Numbered from the stretch's first letter, positions 12,565 to 24,007 are shown. The stretch is 64,000 nucleotides of DNA from Gonatopus flavifemur (GCA_018340375.1 JAFFJZ010000003.1:6758001-6822000), one strand, 5' to 3'. Notes: a model not told the origin generated them from the letters alone. A program made the numbers and translations.

Positions 12565-12708
12565 ATGCAATTCATCAAAGAAGAGCTATGGGAGAAAATG
12601 GTGGAATATTTGGACGAAATACTTTTTCCCAAACGAAGCGACGAGTCGCACAGAAGCAGTCGGCATCGCGACCAGCCTGTTCTATGGTTTGCAGCTCGAG
12701 ATACCTAA
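12565..12708 (+). CDS. Short open frame of 47 codons, hypothetical
   Basis: An ATG-initiated frame starting MQFIKEELWEKMVEYLDEIL and ending VLWFAARDT lies in a locally GC-richer patch (about 12600-12760). The N-terminal part is acidic/amphipathic and could be a helix. There is no recognisable domain. Two other frames are also open over the same patch, which weakens the case. No clear splice donor is seen before the stop. Confidence 0.15.
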   Translation: MQFIKEELWEKMVEYLDEILFPKRSDESHRSSRHRDQPVLWFAARDT

Positions 12709-13802
12709 CTTGCAACTGCGCACACCTACTTCGGTTACTACGTGGTTAGCAACATCTGCAGCAGATAAGCCTGTTGAAAAACGCATACATATTTTTTCCT
12801 ACCCACATCTTTTCCTTTTCATTCTTTTTATTTGTTTCCTCGGCAAACCGTACGTTCTCTCACCTTTTCCCTCGTGTTTCATCTCTACTATCAATTTTGC
12901 AACAGCACTGTATTTTTCTTCCCATGTCTTCCCACCCTGTTTCCGGTTTTCACTCGAAAGCACTATGAAAAATTTACACCGATGTTGAAGAGGATATCAT
13001 CATCAAGCATCAAGCGTAATCCAACTCGCGAAATCGATACAAACAAATATAAATAAATAAATGAAAGCGTCATATACCGCGTGAGACAAAAATAACATAC
13101 CTTCCGAAATACCAAATGAATAGAAGTGGCTTTTCTTGAACATCCTGACTATTTATATCCGTACGTGGTAATCCAATTCCCATCCCAGTCCCATCGAGTT
13201 GCCATACACACTCTCCGTTACAAAATCTCATTTTTCACCTCACCGTTGTCATAAGATATCCAATACTAATCAGTGAATTTAACACGTGTTACGATATTAT
13301 TGCGTGCACGTTATAAGAGTTTAGAAGGGAAAATCATTAATTTTCTTTCCATGTTACACGATTATTAATTCAGCGATACTTAATTCTCCAAGCTCGCGTG
13401 TCATGATGTTCTATATCGTAGCTTGACGTTAAAATTAATTTTTTTCATCTTTCCTCCCAGCTTATCAGACAACAATCGATGAAGGACTTGCGGTATTTCG
13501 TTACATAGTGCACCCGCGTATGATTGATGCGAACTATAATGGAATTATTTATCTCTTCTCCGTTGAATTTCTTTTAAAAGCATTATCAAAGAATATCAGA
13601 TATTCCGAAGTTATCAATTATAACGTTATTGATGATATAAATATGATTGTCTTGATACGTTGACATGGGATAAATCATTTCATTCTTCTTTTTATATATA
13701 TAACAAGAAAATCTCATTTCTTGATTATATGTCTTCCAACCCCTGTAGCAAGAGAAATTCCCTAGGACAAAAGATCATTTAGTTATCAAGCACTCGAGTC
13801 TC

Positions 13803-14009
13803 TTGGAATTGGATCAAGATAACAACTATAATGATGACTCGGCGACAGTGAGCGTTCAGAAGATTGAGGTTGAACGCAAGTTCAGAGCATGTGACAATTT
13901 CCTCCTTGGATCCTGCGAGAGATTTGATTTGATGAGAAAGGGTGAGGCGGTAAGGTCAGCAGCGTTGGTGCCGGGCACACCCAAGATAGACGGACAGCCA
14001 TGTGGCTGA
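13803..14009 (+). CDS. Open frame of 68 codons, hypothetical
   Basis: It begins MELDQDNNYNDDSATVSVQ and ends GTPKIDGQPCG before a TGA. The 3' half is GC-richer than the surroundings. A GGTCAGCAG word inside could act as a splice acceptor, so only the last part may be exonic. No family is recognised. Confidence 0.12.
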   Translation: MELDQDNNYNDDSATVSVQKIEVERKFRACDNFLLGSCERFDLMRKGEAVRSAALVPGTPKIDGQPCG

Positions 14010-14322
14010 TCGCACACCGACTTTCCCTACTTGACAACTCATCATTGTCAGACGTCATTGCAACTCCATCGAATTGAAATTAGATTTTCTCTTTTCCAGG
14101 GGCATCAATCTGAAGAAAAGAAGAATAATAACTCGACGTTCTTCATAAACGACGTCTGTCAACGTTTTCCATGAAACAGATAGAGAATGTCGATATACAC
14201 AATTAAGACTCCCAGAAAATTTGTGTATGATTCTTCTATGAAATTATATAAAATATCGATTCGAACAGGATAAACAGAATAAAATTCAATGAGGGATGAT
14301 GATTTAGATTTCAAAGATAAAA

Positions 14323-14577
14323 ATGAATAGAAATATTGAATCTCGAGATATAAGGAAATGTGTTGTTCAAATCAGTTCTGATTGCAAATTGAATCCTTGG
14401 GTGATAAGAATCGAGCGGATTAAAAAAAAATACCGGGAAGATTTGAGATCCGCTGGTGCGAGCGATGACAGCATCATTCACGTGTCTCTAGCAGCACTCA
14501 AGATTGAGTTGAGTGGCTTGGAGGGTTTTGAATTCGAAGCTCTCTGGCTTTTATTACTGAGAATAATAGTGAACTAG
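14323..14577 (+). CDS. Open frame of 84 codons, hypothetical
   Basis: Protein-like composition: a basic segment (ERIKKKYREDLR) is followed by a hydrophobic/acidic segment (SLAALKIELSGLEGFEFEAL). There is no domain match, signal peptide or convincing splice signal. Its length is within what chance allows at this base composition. Confidence 0.12.
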   Translation: MNRNIESRDIRKCVVQISSDCKLNPWVIRIERIKKKYREDLRSAGASDDSIIHVSLAALKIELSGLEGFEFEALWLLLLRIIVN

Positions 14578-17319
14578 TGAACGGTAGACTGAGAGCTTCG
14601 CTCGTGAAAAGAGTATACTCGAAAGAAGGTATACTTGGAAATCAGACATCATTCGATCGAATAAGATGATAAATGATTTTCAAAGCAGGGCTGTGATATT
14701 GAATTGTTTATTACCATGAACATGGTAATGATTCAACGTATCTCTAACGCACGCTATTCCGCGGAATTAATGGTTCGTATACATACCGCGATGGTATCGA
14801 ATCATCATTGCTCTTCAATTCGAAAACCATCCAATCCAAGAGAAATTAGCCAATCTCCATTACAAGTCGAATGTTGGAAAACTACATTCCAAGATCATTT
14901 GACCTACTCAAGACAAATGACTTTAATTACACCGCGAGCTATTAAACCTTCCCACAGATGTAGAATTGTTAGAGCAATCATTGGGAAAAATTCCCTGAGA
15001 TCCGAATCAAATTATACTTTTCACTTGCCTTGTTTCGAACTCTCTCTCTTTGTAGCAAATCTTCCCTGACACTGGTTATAGAACATGGTAATATTTCCTC
15101 ACAAAACGAGTTATCTTTATTGAACCTTCTCTTTAAACATAGTCATATGATTTAGCGCCGTGTTCAACGATACAGGATACATTTAATCACGCGCAGTACT
15201 GAAATATGAAGATAATTTCACAATATACTCCTGAACGCTATTTCCTTAAAGCTATTCCTTTAACTACTTCCTTCGCAGACATTATATTCTAACGTCACTT
15301 TATAACATTTCTCACGTAATTTGTCATCCGTTCTTGAGAAGTTTTTGAATCGAAGAAGATAGTTTGATAAATCATTCATTCATGCATCCCCTGTAATTCC
15401 ACAAAAATGATATTTTCGATCCATACAAGTGTTGTTATTTCACTTTACCATTGCACGTAACAACGTTCTTTTTCGTTTTCGATGATCATTTATTAAAGCC
15501 ATTAATTCTAGAAGTCACGTCATGAGAGAAAAAAGTAAAGAAAAAGGTAAAAGGTGCGCTCGTGCCAGGTTCTTTATTACTTTCCTCCTGATTAATTACT
15601 TCGTCTTCTGTTTTTTTCTTTCTGTCACTCTACTTTACGCAACAAAATCGAAATGAAAGGGAAGACGAAGAATTCTGAGCAAGGAATGATGCAAATACTT
15701 CCTCATCTTCTGACCTGATGGAATTCTCATTTAAGATTAATCAACGATTACCGTAGATTTCAAGATATAAATCTCAAAATTTGAACGAACATCGTTTCGC
15801 ATACGTAGGCATTCATCGCGTATTCGTAATCTATGATCTCAAAATTTACCCTGACTTCATCATTATTCGCTCTTCACTTTTCCTTCTCTATCGAAAACAA
15901 AGCTCCCTTGATCATTTCTTCTTTTCCTTTTATATTCTCTCCCTGATAACACATTATAACTTCATTCGATCTAACTTCAATATTCATCTAATGAATTCCT
16001 TCCCTCGAAACCCATTCTCTTCTCTTCATTATACCAGAAAAATGACATTGCGGACGAATAGAACCAGGAATCGATATTAAAATATGAAGATTCGTCAAGT
16101 CTAGAACAGAATAATGATGTTCAAATACAATGTATAGTCAATAATGATGTCTCAAACAAAGAACAGAAGTACGGAATGTGAATTGTATTTGTCAGAATTG
16201 TGAATAAAATCCACTCATTGGAATTCAAAACAAGAGTGTTTCATTGTTGCAGTTGATTTTCTCATTATATTTTTTTTTAATATTTCTCCTTGTCTTGAAC
16301 TCCTTTGTATTTTATTCTTGTAATTACCGCTGTAATTTCCTCACCACTTTTGTACCTTTTCTCATTCACTTCTATTACATAATGTCCCCTAAACTTCATT
16401 TCTTGCATCTCCATCGAATTTACTTTTGGAAATACGATAATTTTTAGAAGAAATTTGAAAAACATCTACACAAAAAAAGAAAATTGAAAATGTTGTTCCA
16501 TAAATATAATATATATAATTTGCAAAATTTATCTTCAAGTTCATTCAACGCAAATTCATACATCCCGGAATGTTACCACGGAAGACGAGAATTGAATATT
16601 CTACGCTCTTCGACTGCAACAACTTTCAAGATTTCCTCATCAGAATTTCCCCAGCGACTCCTCTAAGGATTTATTTCGCAAATCGCAAGCGAGTATTATA
16701 AATGAACTCATAAAACTCATAAAAAGTCCTTCGAAGATAAATTCAGAACTGTACTGGTATTCTCAATGGATCTACATTGAATAATAATGAAATATTCTTC
16801 TAATACGTAACATAGGAAGAATTTTGAAATAATGAAATCATAAAAAAAGAGATGTTTCGTCTTCCCCCAAGTGCTTTTAAATCCCACGTCATGAATCGAC
16901 TTTGTATTTCATATTTCAAATACTATTTGTCGAGTAGGATTTGTTATGTTCCGGAGTTTGTTCTCCCTTCGTTGTCAGATAACAAGCTCGCCACTTGACG
17001 TTTCGATACATCCTTGAGAACTTGAAAGAAGTACAGCGAAAGCAAATTCATTAAACGACGATGAATCGTAGAAGTTCCAGTCAGATTCCTATCTTGAAAA
17101 CTCTTACTGAACAATATCTTCTGATGAGAGCGGATAATTGGACAGTGAAAAATATGATTAAATGAATCAGAGACGAGTAGAAAGCTCCGTTTTATATATC
17201 AACGCTATCCATTCCGACTGAATTTTTGTTTCATCTAGGATGAATCGTAGTCCATCGAACATTTTCTCCTCGACATTTCAAACATTCATTATGCTCTCTA
17301 AATGAGATTTTTAGCTCTA

Positions 17320-17362
17320 GGAGTTATCGAAAAGTGAACTGAGATCACTTCCCGATAACTCC
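17320..17362. repeat. Compact hairpin
   Basis: GGAGTTATCG (17320-17329) pairs perfectly with CGATAACTCC (17353-17362). After a 2-base mismatch, AAGTGA pairs with TCACTT, leaving a 7-nt loop. This is a strong isolated stem of 18 positions with two mismatches. There are no U-tract or gene neighbours to call it a terminator. It is too short for a typical animal pre-miRNA. Confidence 0.7.
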
Positions 17363-17514
17363 CAGATTTAATTTGCAAATACATTATTCTGATCTCACCG
17401 AAACCCTCTCAATGGAAAAAAAGTTCCCCATCGGGAAAAATATTAAACTATACATTGAACTAGGTGTATACACATTTCCCTCAACGTGGGAGACTAAGAC
17501 CAGACATTGGAAGC

Positions 17515-17945
17515 ATAAGAAGGGATGATGAAGGAACGGTGAATGCAACAAGGGACAAGATAAAGAATCATGGATGGGAAGTGTATCAGATAAGAGAGGA
17601 GAGAAATTGAAGGAATTTTCAAGTAAGCGAGGAAAGAAAAATGCAGAAGGGAGACTGAGCAGAGAGATGAAAAGAAGGAAAATATTATAATTAAAAGGAT
17701 AGGGAGTTGAAAAGTTTGACGAGAAAAAGTGAAGGATTTATTAAAAGAAAAAAAACATTGAATAAAGAATGAAAAAAGAGATAAAAAAAGGGAAAATAAA
17801 ATTTGATGAGGTAAGCAAATAGATGTGAGGAGGATAAGAAATGAAGAACAAATTATGATAATGAGAGAGACTAGAGGAATCGGAAATCAAGAGACGAAAA
17901 GAAAGAGAAGTTCAGAGAGAACTAAGGGAATTGGGAGATAGATTA
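17515..17945 (+). repeat. Long purine-strand tract (about 430 bp)
   Basis: The + strand is overwhelmingly A and G, with words such as GAGAGGAGAGAAATTGAAGG and AAAGAAAGAGAAG, and few C or T. It is not a simple tandem repeat. The minus-strand frames opposite are stop-poor for this reason. Confidence 0.7.
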
Positions 17946-18409
17946 CTACGACTGTTATTCCACTCAGATATAGAATTTAACAAAAAAAAAACAAAACTTC
18001 CCTCAACTCCTGGATAAACGAATCTAGAAACCAATGCCACCTTCGAACGTGTTACAAAACTTTTGCTCCATTCATGAAGTTCAAATAAAAAGAAATACAA
18101 ACAGGTGGTTTTTGGTGCTGACAATTATGTATTCCTCAATTCAATCAAATCGTTCAGGAATCGATTCTACGTTAACGATAATGATTCTCAATGAATCCAC
18201 TGATTCCGCCGACTTTGTGATACGGATTCGTTCCTTTCATCATTCCACTGCCCTGTGCATTACATTTTTGAGATCCATAATTAGAGCTCGATTCGGAATC
18301 GATTCCGGATCTTAGAAACTCTGCGAAGACCACTCGCCGCAATCTAATCACAACCCTTTTATATTGATATATTCGAAGAAACACGACGTGAGCTTTGGAG
18401 GATTGAAAA

Positions 18410-18905
18410 AAACACATCGAGGAGTTAATGAGAGGAGAAGTATTGGGGGAAATATAAGGATAGTCGATGAAACAAAGAGTTACTAAAGGAGATGGGAAAG
18501 GAGTGGAAACAGGTTTCTACAATACAATTGTCATACAGAGATAAGGAGAGGAATTTTGAAAACAGAGAACTGCCGAAGAACTGTAATTAGTGATCAACTT
18601 TCACAGTTTGTAAACAAAACGAAAGAAGGTTAAGGCAGTGATAGAGATGAAAATGAAGACAAGGAAACGATGAGGAGTAGAAAATAGCAGATCTTGTGAT
18701 GGGGGAGATCAATGGAAAGGGAGAATTTGAAAAGTTGTAGAAAACCATGATGGGGTGACTGTGGGAAAAAAGTGAAAAACAAAGGATGGCGGAAAGGATT
18801 ATCACAGAAGGGAATTCCAACATGAGGACTTGAAATTGAAATGAATTAAATACACGAGGTAGAGAATGAAATAGAACAATGAGGAGTAAATTAGAATTGA
18901 AAATT
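18410..18905 (+). repeat. Second long purine-strand tract
   Basis: Another stretch of about 500 bp with purine-biased + strand, starting just after 18410 and ending near 18905. It is separated from the first by about 460 bp of ordinary sequence. The minus-strand 108-codon frame at 18587-18913 is a compositional shadow. Confidence 0.65.
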
Positions 18906-19020
18906 AAGGACATTTGGGAGTGAACCGTTTTATGTTTGATCCAAACTTAAAAAATAGTCTTAGATTCTAAGAAATATTCTCCAATTTTCTATTAAAAATT
19001 ACTATATTTTTCACCTGCAT

Positions 19021-19033
19021 TTTTCTCCGTGTA
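19021..19033. repeat. Orphan TIR-like end (CTCCGTGTA)
   Basis: The reverse complement reads TACACGGAGAAAA. It resembles the ends of the elements at 22382 and 4653 (CACGGA-A/G-A). No matching partner end was found within several kilobases, so this may be a solo or truncated element end. Confidence 0.3.
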
Positions 19034-19335
19034 CATCACAATTTTGTGTCAGGTTCTGGCCCACACTGAGAAAAATTTTACTGTAAAAAGTCCTATCACT
19101 GTCAGCAACTTGAGGACACTCTTTACACCAAACTGAATGTAGGTTCAATTTTATGAAAACAAAAAACTTGTTTCCACGTGGATACAAAACATGGAGTCTT
19201 TTCAGTTATGATGAAGCTAAAATATGAACGAATAATTTTGCCACAAAATGTCCATCATCAAGCCTGAACACACCTGAACGATTTTTTCACTGGATTTTTT
19301 CACATGCATTTTACAAGAAAATTTGTATTTTTTAC

Positions 19336-19384
19336 CTTTTTGACGTCCATCCCGGGCGCCGAACTGGTCACCGGCTGGTCGAGC
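19336..19384 (-). CDS. Candidate internal coding exon of an unidentified gene
   Basis: A 49-bp segment that is about 65% G+C by count, in surroundings of roughly one third G+C. On the minus strand it is preceded by TTTTGTGTTCTAG (T-rich acceptor) and followed by GTAAAAAA (donor after AAAAAG). The best frame gives LDQPVTSSAPGMDVKK, entering with one base of a split codon and leaving in phase 0. A second frame (ARPAGDQFGARDGRQK) is also open. The abrupt composition boundary coinciding with both splice dinucleotides is the main argument for a real, selected exon. I do not recognise the protein, and adjacent exons are not obvious. Such micro-exons occur in large insect genes with long introns. 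Confidence 0.45.
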
Positions 19385-21850
19385 CTAGAACACAAAATAG
19401 AATTCATCAATGCATCAATCATTCTTTCAGGAAAATCATATCCATAATTTATCACGAGAATTCCATATTCTTCAAATTGGATCAAATACTCGACGAATTA
19501 AAACCGTACAAAGACATCATTGTATTCATTTTTATACTTCAAGTATCATTGAAAATGTTCATTTTCAAAAAGTTCATCCACCAATGCACATACGGTAATG
19601 TCACAAACAAGTAAAATGTCAATCAAAACTTCATATTTTCCCAACAACTTGTAGTTTACATGCTACACGTGCATATCGCGAAGAAAGATTTTTAATTACA
19701 GTCAGAAGTTGAAAAAAATCGTGGCACAAATATTGTTCTACATTTCCAAACAGTGTGAAGTTTCTGGGGGAAAAAAAATAACTTCATAAACTTCATGAAA
19801 AGTAAAAAAAAGCACCTATTCCATTTCAGCATCATATGATTTATTACTCTGTTCGCGTCAAGTGGCATCTAACTTTTTCTCTCTGTTCTTGATACGACGT
19901 ATATTGGTTGTCCTATATGCACCTTGAAACTATACATCGTCCAATCTTTTTCACTCCGAATGATTCAGTGTACGAGGTGTACAATGAATATACATTACGA
20001 TCAAAGAATTTATTATTTTCTCAATGAGCAGTTGTATTATTCACAACTTCGTTGTACATAGCTTTTATAGAACTCCAAATACCATTTGAAGTTTGAATTG
20101 CCTTGAATCGACTACTCCGGTGATACCTAGTTCCTATCAATCAGACTCTTGCGATGTATGATTTCATGAATTCAACATAATATCGTCTCGAATATCATGT
20201 TTCATATCTTGCACGACAGTTCACACGCGTTTCAATATTGGAGGAGTTTGACGATAACAAAAGACGTTCATATTCGTCACTATGAAGAATAAGTTTCCAA
20301 GTTCGGGAATAGAGAACGATGGATGCTGTGTATCGCTCTGTATATTTCGAGAGGATAACGAAGAGAAAAGGACAAAAAGGCAAGAGAGGAGAAAGATCGA
20401 ATGCGCTTCAAGAACTTGCGAATGCGTTGCGAAGGGTAGATGATGGAAAGAAGAGGAATGATGATGTGAAATTACTGGTTACACGTTGGTCGCAGGTGCA
20501 TGTGGATATATGAAATTGCAATGTCAGCAGAGCCCGGTTACAGTTTGAGCAAAGACAAAGGATGGAATCCAAAAATGGGAGAAGAAAGGGTTATACAACG
20601 AGGAACATGAGAACGCTGTAGCGTAATTTACATAAAGACTTTTCTGACAACGAGAAAAAGTATCAAACTTCTACTATTTTTTTCTCATCTCATCTTCTCC
20701 TCTTTTGTACTTCTTTTGTGTGCGGATGTATGTAGGAACAAAAATTAGAACCGCAGAAGAGGATTCGGCTATCTCAGGGGGAGCTTAACGGTGAGAGGTG
20801 TCATTAAAAATTTGTATAACAGCACCATTTATCATTTTTCTTTCTCAGACGACAATCACCATTGATATTTGGAACTACTACTCTAATTTTTTTTTTTTTT
20901 CATCTTCTTCGCTGAAGGAAATATATCGATGAGGAGGAGAAGAAATCAGAGCCGTCAGACGGATTGTAGATATATGGGGATGACAAGACTCGTGGAACGT
21001 CATCGTTCACTCAAGGGATGGCTTAGGCAGCGATGAATGCTTTCCCTATCGCATTCAAAACCCAACTCTTTAAACCTCCGAGATAGTGATTGATGTCGCG
21101 GGAAAAAATCTTCATTACACGCAAAAAGCTTGGAAACTCGGAATCTTTGAATAATACATATCGGTATGTATATCGTTCACACAATCAGCACACTGAAACT
21201 TCTTTCCAACGACTAAGTATATCATTATACTTAGTGTTCTCAATAGCACAAGATTTACTTGACCTCATCATTTCATATTCAAGTTTCTATGAACAGAATA
21301 AGAAGAATTTCATCGAATGATTTTCAATGTCAAAGGAATAGAATAGAATTCATTAGTTCGAAAAGAATTCTACAAGAATTCTTGTGAAAGGATTGTGTCT
21401 TGCCTTATACGAGATATCACGGAAGTTACTTCTGATTACCTTTAGCAAGCGAGTACCATTCATCATTATATATAAATAATCACATTCTTGAATCCAGTTA
21501 ACGTACCAGCTACCATCTTTCCTTGTCACTTATTGTTGCACACGGAAGAAGATTGATGCTGGAGATTCAAATTCTCATATCCACCGAGAAGCTAAGTTTG
21601 AGATGTAACACGTTCACCTTGCAACCACAGAAATGAATCTCGAAGTACCAGAATTACATCCATCCTATCCTTCTCGAATATCATCGCAATCCTGTTCAGT
21701 TGTCGTGACGGGAAATTCAATGAAACACGACATTAAATGGAAAATTTAATTCCTCAACTGCAAATTTTTATTATATAACAATCAATATTCCGGTTCAGAC
21801 AACTCAATTGTTTCATTTGATGTCGGTTTTTATTCAGTTCCCAATGAACG
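19385..21850. other. AT-rich region, no recognised gene
   Basis: Only short frames. One at 20319-20513 (+) is rich in Lys/Arg but lies in a purine-rich patch. A 14-base T run sits at 20887-20900. No inverted repeat or transposase motif was seen. Confidence 0.5.
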
Positions 21851-21852
21851 TA

Positions 21853-22034
21853 CACTATAAAAAATGATTGTGGAATTTTCCCCCAGAAAATTATGGCAGC
21901 AAAATTGCCCTAGATCCCGCCAATTCGGTCCAAGACAAGGCCTGAGATGCCGAAAAGTTACATTTCTAGCTGGGATGATTTGGATAGTTTCGATTTCATG
22001 AAACGAAGAAAAATTCTTCATATTTTTCACAGCG
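21853..22034 (-). mobile_element. MITE family A, copy 1 (inverted)
   Basis: Ends CACTATAAAAAATG on the left and ATATTTTTCACAGCG on the right. In reverse orientation it matches the elements at 23801-24007 and 60382-60540. Diagnostic shared words (here, + strand) are GTGGAATTTTCCCCCAG and ATGGCAGCAAA, equivalent to CTGCCACCATTTTTT and GGAGAAATTCCAC in the other copies. An internal word TTTCTAGCTGGGA is not seen in the others and may be a nested piece. No coding capacity. Confidence 0.7.
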
Positions 22035-22381
22035 TATATCGACTCTTTTAAACGAAAACAATAAGATCGAGGATATAAATCACACTGATTCGTTGAAGTT
22101 TCTCATTGGAGGAACAAGCACGGAATATTTTCGAACAATCGAAGAATCTTGGGTTACACGCAATGGGTTACACGAGCGAGCTCTCACAGATGCTTACTTT
22201 GCAAACTCTAGGCAATGACTTATCGATTAATTAATTCAAATTACTTGCATACCGTAATGATTACTCTCTTAAAAATTGAGTGAACAAAATGTAATTAAAA
22301 TTGGTGATTTGGAGTACAATTTAGCACTTTCTTGGGATATCTGGGTGGTTACAGGCTGAAAAGTGCGTGACAAAACTAGCT

Positions 22382-22629
22382 GCACGGAAAAAAATGCCCA
22401 AGTGAGAATTACATGAAAAGTGAGATAACGAATACAGCGTGGATCTCATGTAAAATTTACTACACAGTCCTGTTGGGTTTGCATTGTTATCATAGTTACT
22501 TCACAGCAACACTGCTTCCATTTACTACGATAACAATGTAAATTTTACTCCAATTGCATTTATGTGAGCAGTTATGTTTAATTAACCTCAACCAATGTAG
22601 AACTCACATGAGACTTTTTTCCGTGTAGA
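22382..22629. mobile_element. TIR element with possible 8-bp target duplication
   Basis: The left end GCACGGAAAAAA and right end TTTTTTCCGTGTAG are inverted repeats. Further inward, GTGAGAATTACAT pairs loosely with ATGTAGAACTCAC. AACTAGCT occurs directly outside both ends (22374-22381 and 22630-22637), an 8-bp direct repeat of the kind left by hAT-type transposases. At about 248 bp it is non-coding and non-autonomous. The assignment to hAT rests on the duplication length only. Confidence 0.75.
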
Positions 22630-22642
22630 AACTAGCTAAACA

Positions 22643-22803
22643 TTAGCCAAATCTTTCGTGTAAGATTTCTCCAAAATACTTTCATATTTTCAAAATCTCG
22701 CTCTATACAGCATTTCTATAGATATTCAAGAAATGCTGTAAAGAGCGCTATTTTGAAAATATTCAATTATTGTAGAGAAATCTTACACGAAAGATTTGGC
22801 TAA
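22643..22803. mobile_element. 161-bp near-perfect hairpin element
   Basis: Arms 22643-22717 and 22729-22803 are reverse complements over about 75 bp with few mismatches. They start TTAGCCAAATCTTTCGTGTA, and the loop is about 11 nt. The inner part (AAAATCTCGCTCTATACAGC) is shared with the hairpin at 43472-43570. It begins only 5 bp after the flanking repeat of the preceding element. If transcribed it would form a long stem like a small-RNA precursor, but the structure is also typical of a MITE. Confidence 0.8.
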
Positions 22804-23021
22804 AGTCCCGGCGATAGTATCCTTTTAGAAGATGTAAACAGGACCCTAGCAGAAATGAATCTAGCCCCCTTATAGTCAATGTCAAGGCCCTTTTTAGTGA
22901 CTAGCTTCACTGCAAGCGCCTTGAGAGGTGCTAAACAACCGCTATAATCAATTCTAATATACATATATGATAAAATCAATGATAATAGTCTACTAAATTT
23001 CTTTAAAGGGATACAAGCCAC
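22800..23021 (-). pseudogene. Weak reverse-transcriptase-like fragment (Ty1/copia-like?)
   Basis: A 73-codon minus-strand frame contains RIDYSGCLAPLKALAVK and KKGLDIDYKGARFIS. The order DY...AP...(K)KGL-x-I-D resembles the start of the copia-type reverse-transcriptase domain, where a conserved DVKTAF follows, but that motif is not intact here. The patch is GC-richer than its flanks. It stops exactly at the boundary of the hairpin element at 22803, suggesting the element inserted into it. No continuation was found on the other side. This is a resemblance by eye only. Confidence 0.2.
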
Positions 23022-23800
23022 GATATCGAGCCTGTCTTTCTATCGTATAATCAACGCGCTCAGACGGTAACGCTATAGTACCAACTCGAGCAACCGGTCT
23101 CAATTCGCCCTTTTTTCCTCATTCCTGATTTCATACCGACAGTGTTTTGAAGCGACAGTTCTTTCACTCCGTATTCGCTTCAAAAAAGAGTATGTAGATA
23201 CTTTTCCGTATTGATCACCCTTCCTTTTCCTTAGTTCATCGATTCGGGATTTGAATTTGAATCTTCCGAGACTACACGAGTATAAAGATTAATGTAAAAC
23301 TTTGATACATTCAAACTTTTTCACACAGATCCGGGTGTGTACTCGTTCGTATAGATGAAGTATATACTTCCTCTGCTTTCTTGAAAATTCCTTTTAGGAA
23401 AATCTGAAAATATCGGAGAAAATATCGATACGTGTGTTCACATTGAATATAACCTGAGTTGAAGAGTATACTTCTAATGTATGCAAAGACAGTCCTTTAT
23501 AATGAAGTTCAATACAAATCAATTGAATAAAATACACAGATATGGAGTTGTTAATTCATCGCTTTGAAATGAGTTTTATGAGATTCGGATGATCCTTTCT
23601 CGATTTATACAAGAGAAAAAAATATATAATGGAAAATGTTGTAGTCATTGCTTGATGGAAATATATTCCCTGAATTTGTTACCGTCTTTTGATTCTCAAG
23701 AAACAGCATTTGTATTTGTAAAATTGTTTCCTCGATGAAAATTCAAGAATTTTCAGTGTGAATAATATTTATGAATCTTGTAAATATCTGACGATGAGTA

Positions 23801-24007
23801 CACTGTAAAAATGTGGGGAGTTTTTCTCTATGCTGTGAATGGATAACATTCCCTCGTCGTAGGGTAATTGTTTTTTCATAAAAAATGAGGGATTTCTTCA
23901 CCACTTTGAGGAATTATTCTGTTTTTTGGGTTTTGATTTCTCATCTATGGGGAAACTTCGCTGCCACCATTTTTTTGGGAGAAATTCCACAACCACTTAT
24001 TACAGTG
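23801..24007 (+). mobile_element. MITE family A, copy 2
   Basis: Ends CACTGTAAAAATGTG on the left and TTACAGTG on the right. Inside is CGCTGCCACCATTTTTTTGG followed by AGAAATTCCAC, shared with the copies at 21853 (inverted) and 60382. The preceding two bases are TA and the following two are TG, compatible with a decayed TA target duplication. No coding capacity; about 207 bp. Confidence 0.75.

Larger units (their letters stand above)
9960..17315. other. Long AT-rich region, no recognised gene
   Basis: More than 7 kb with only short frames. It holds one dinucleotide microsatellite and three small open frames that are less AT-rich than average (12565-12708, 13803-14009 and 14323-14577), none recognisable. 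I saw no transposase motif or long inverted repeat. It is consistent with an intron or intergenic space. Confidence 0.5.
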
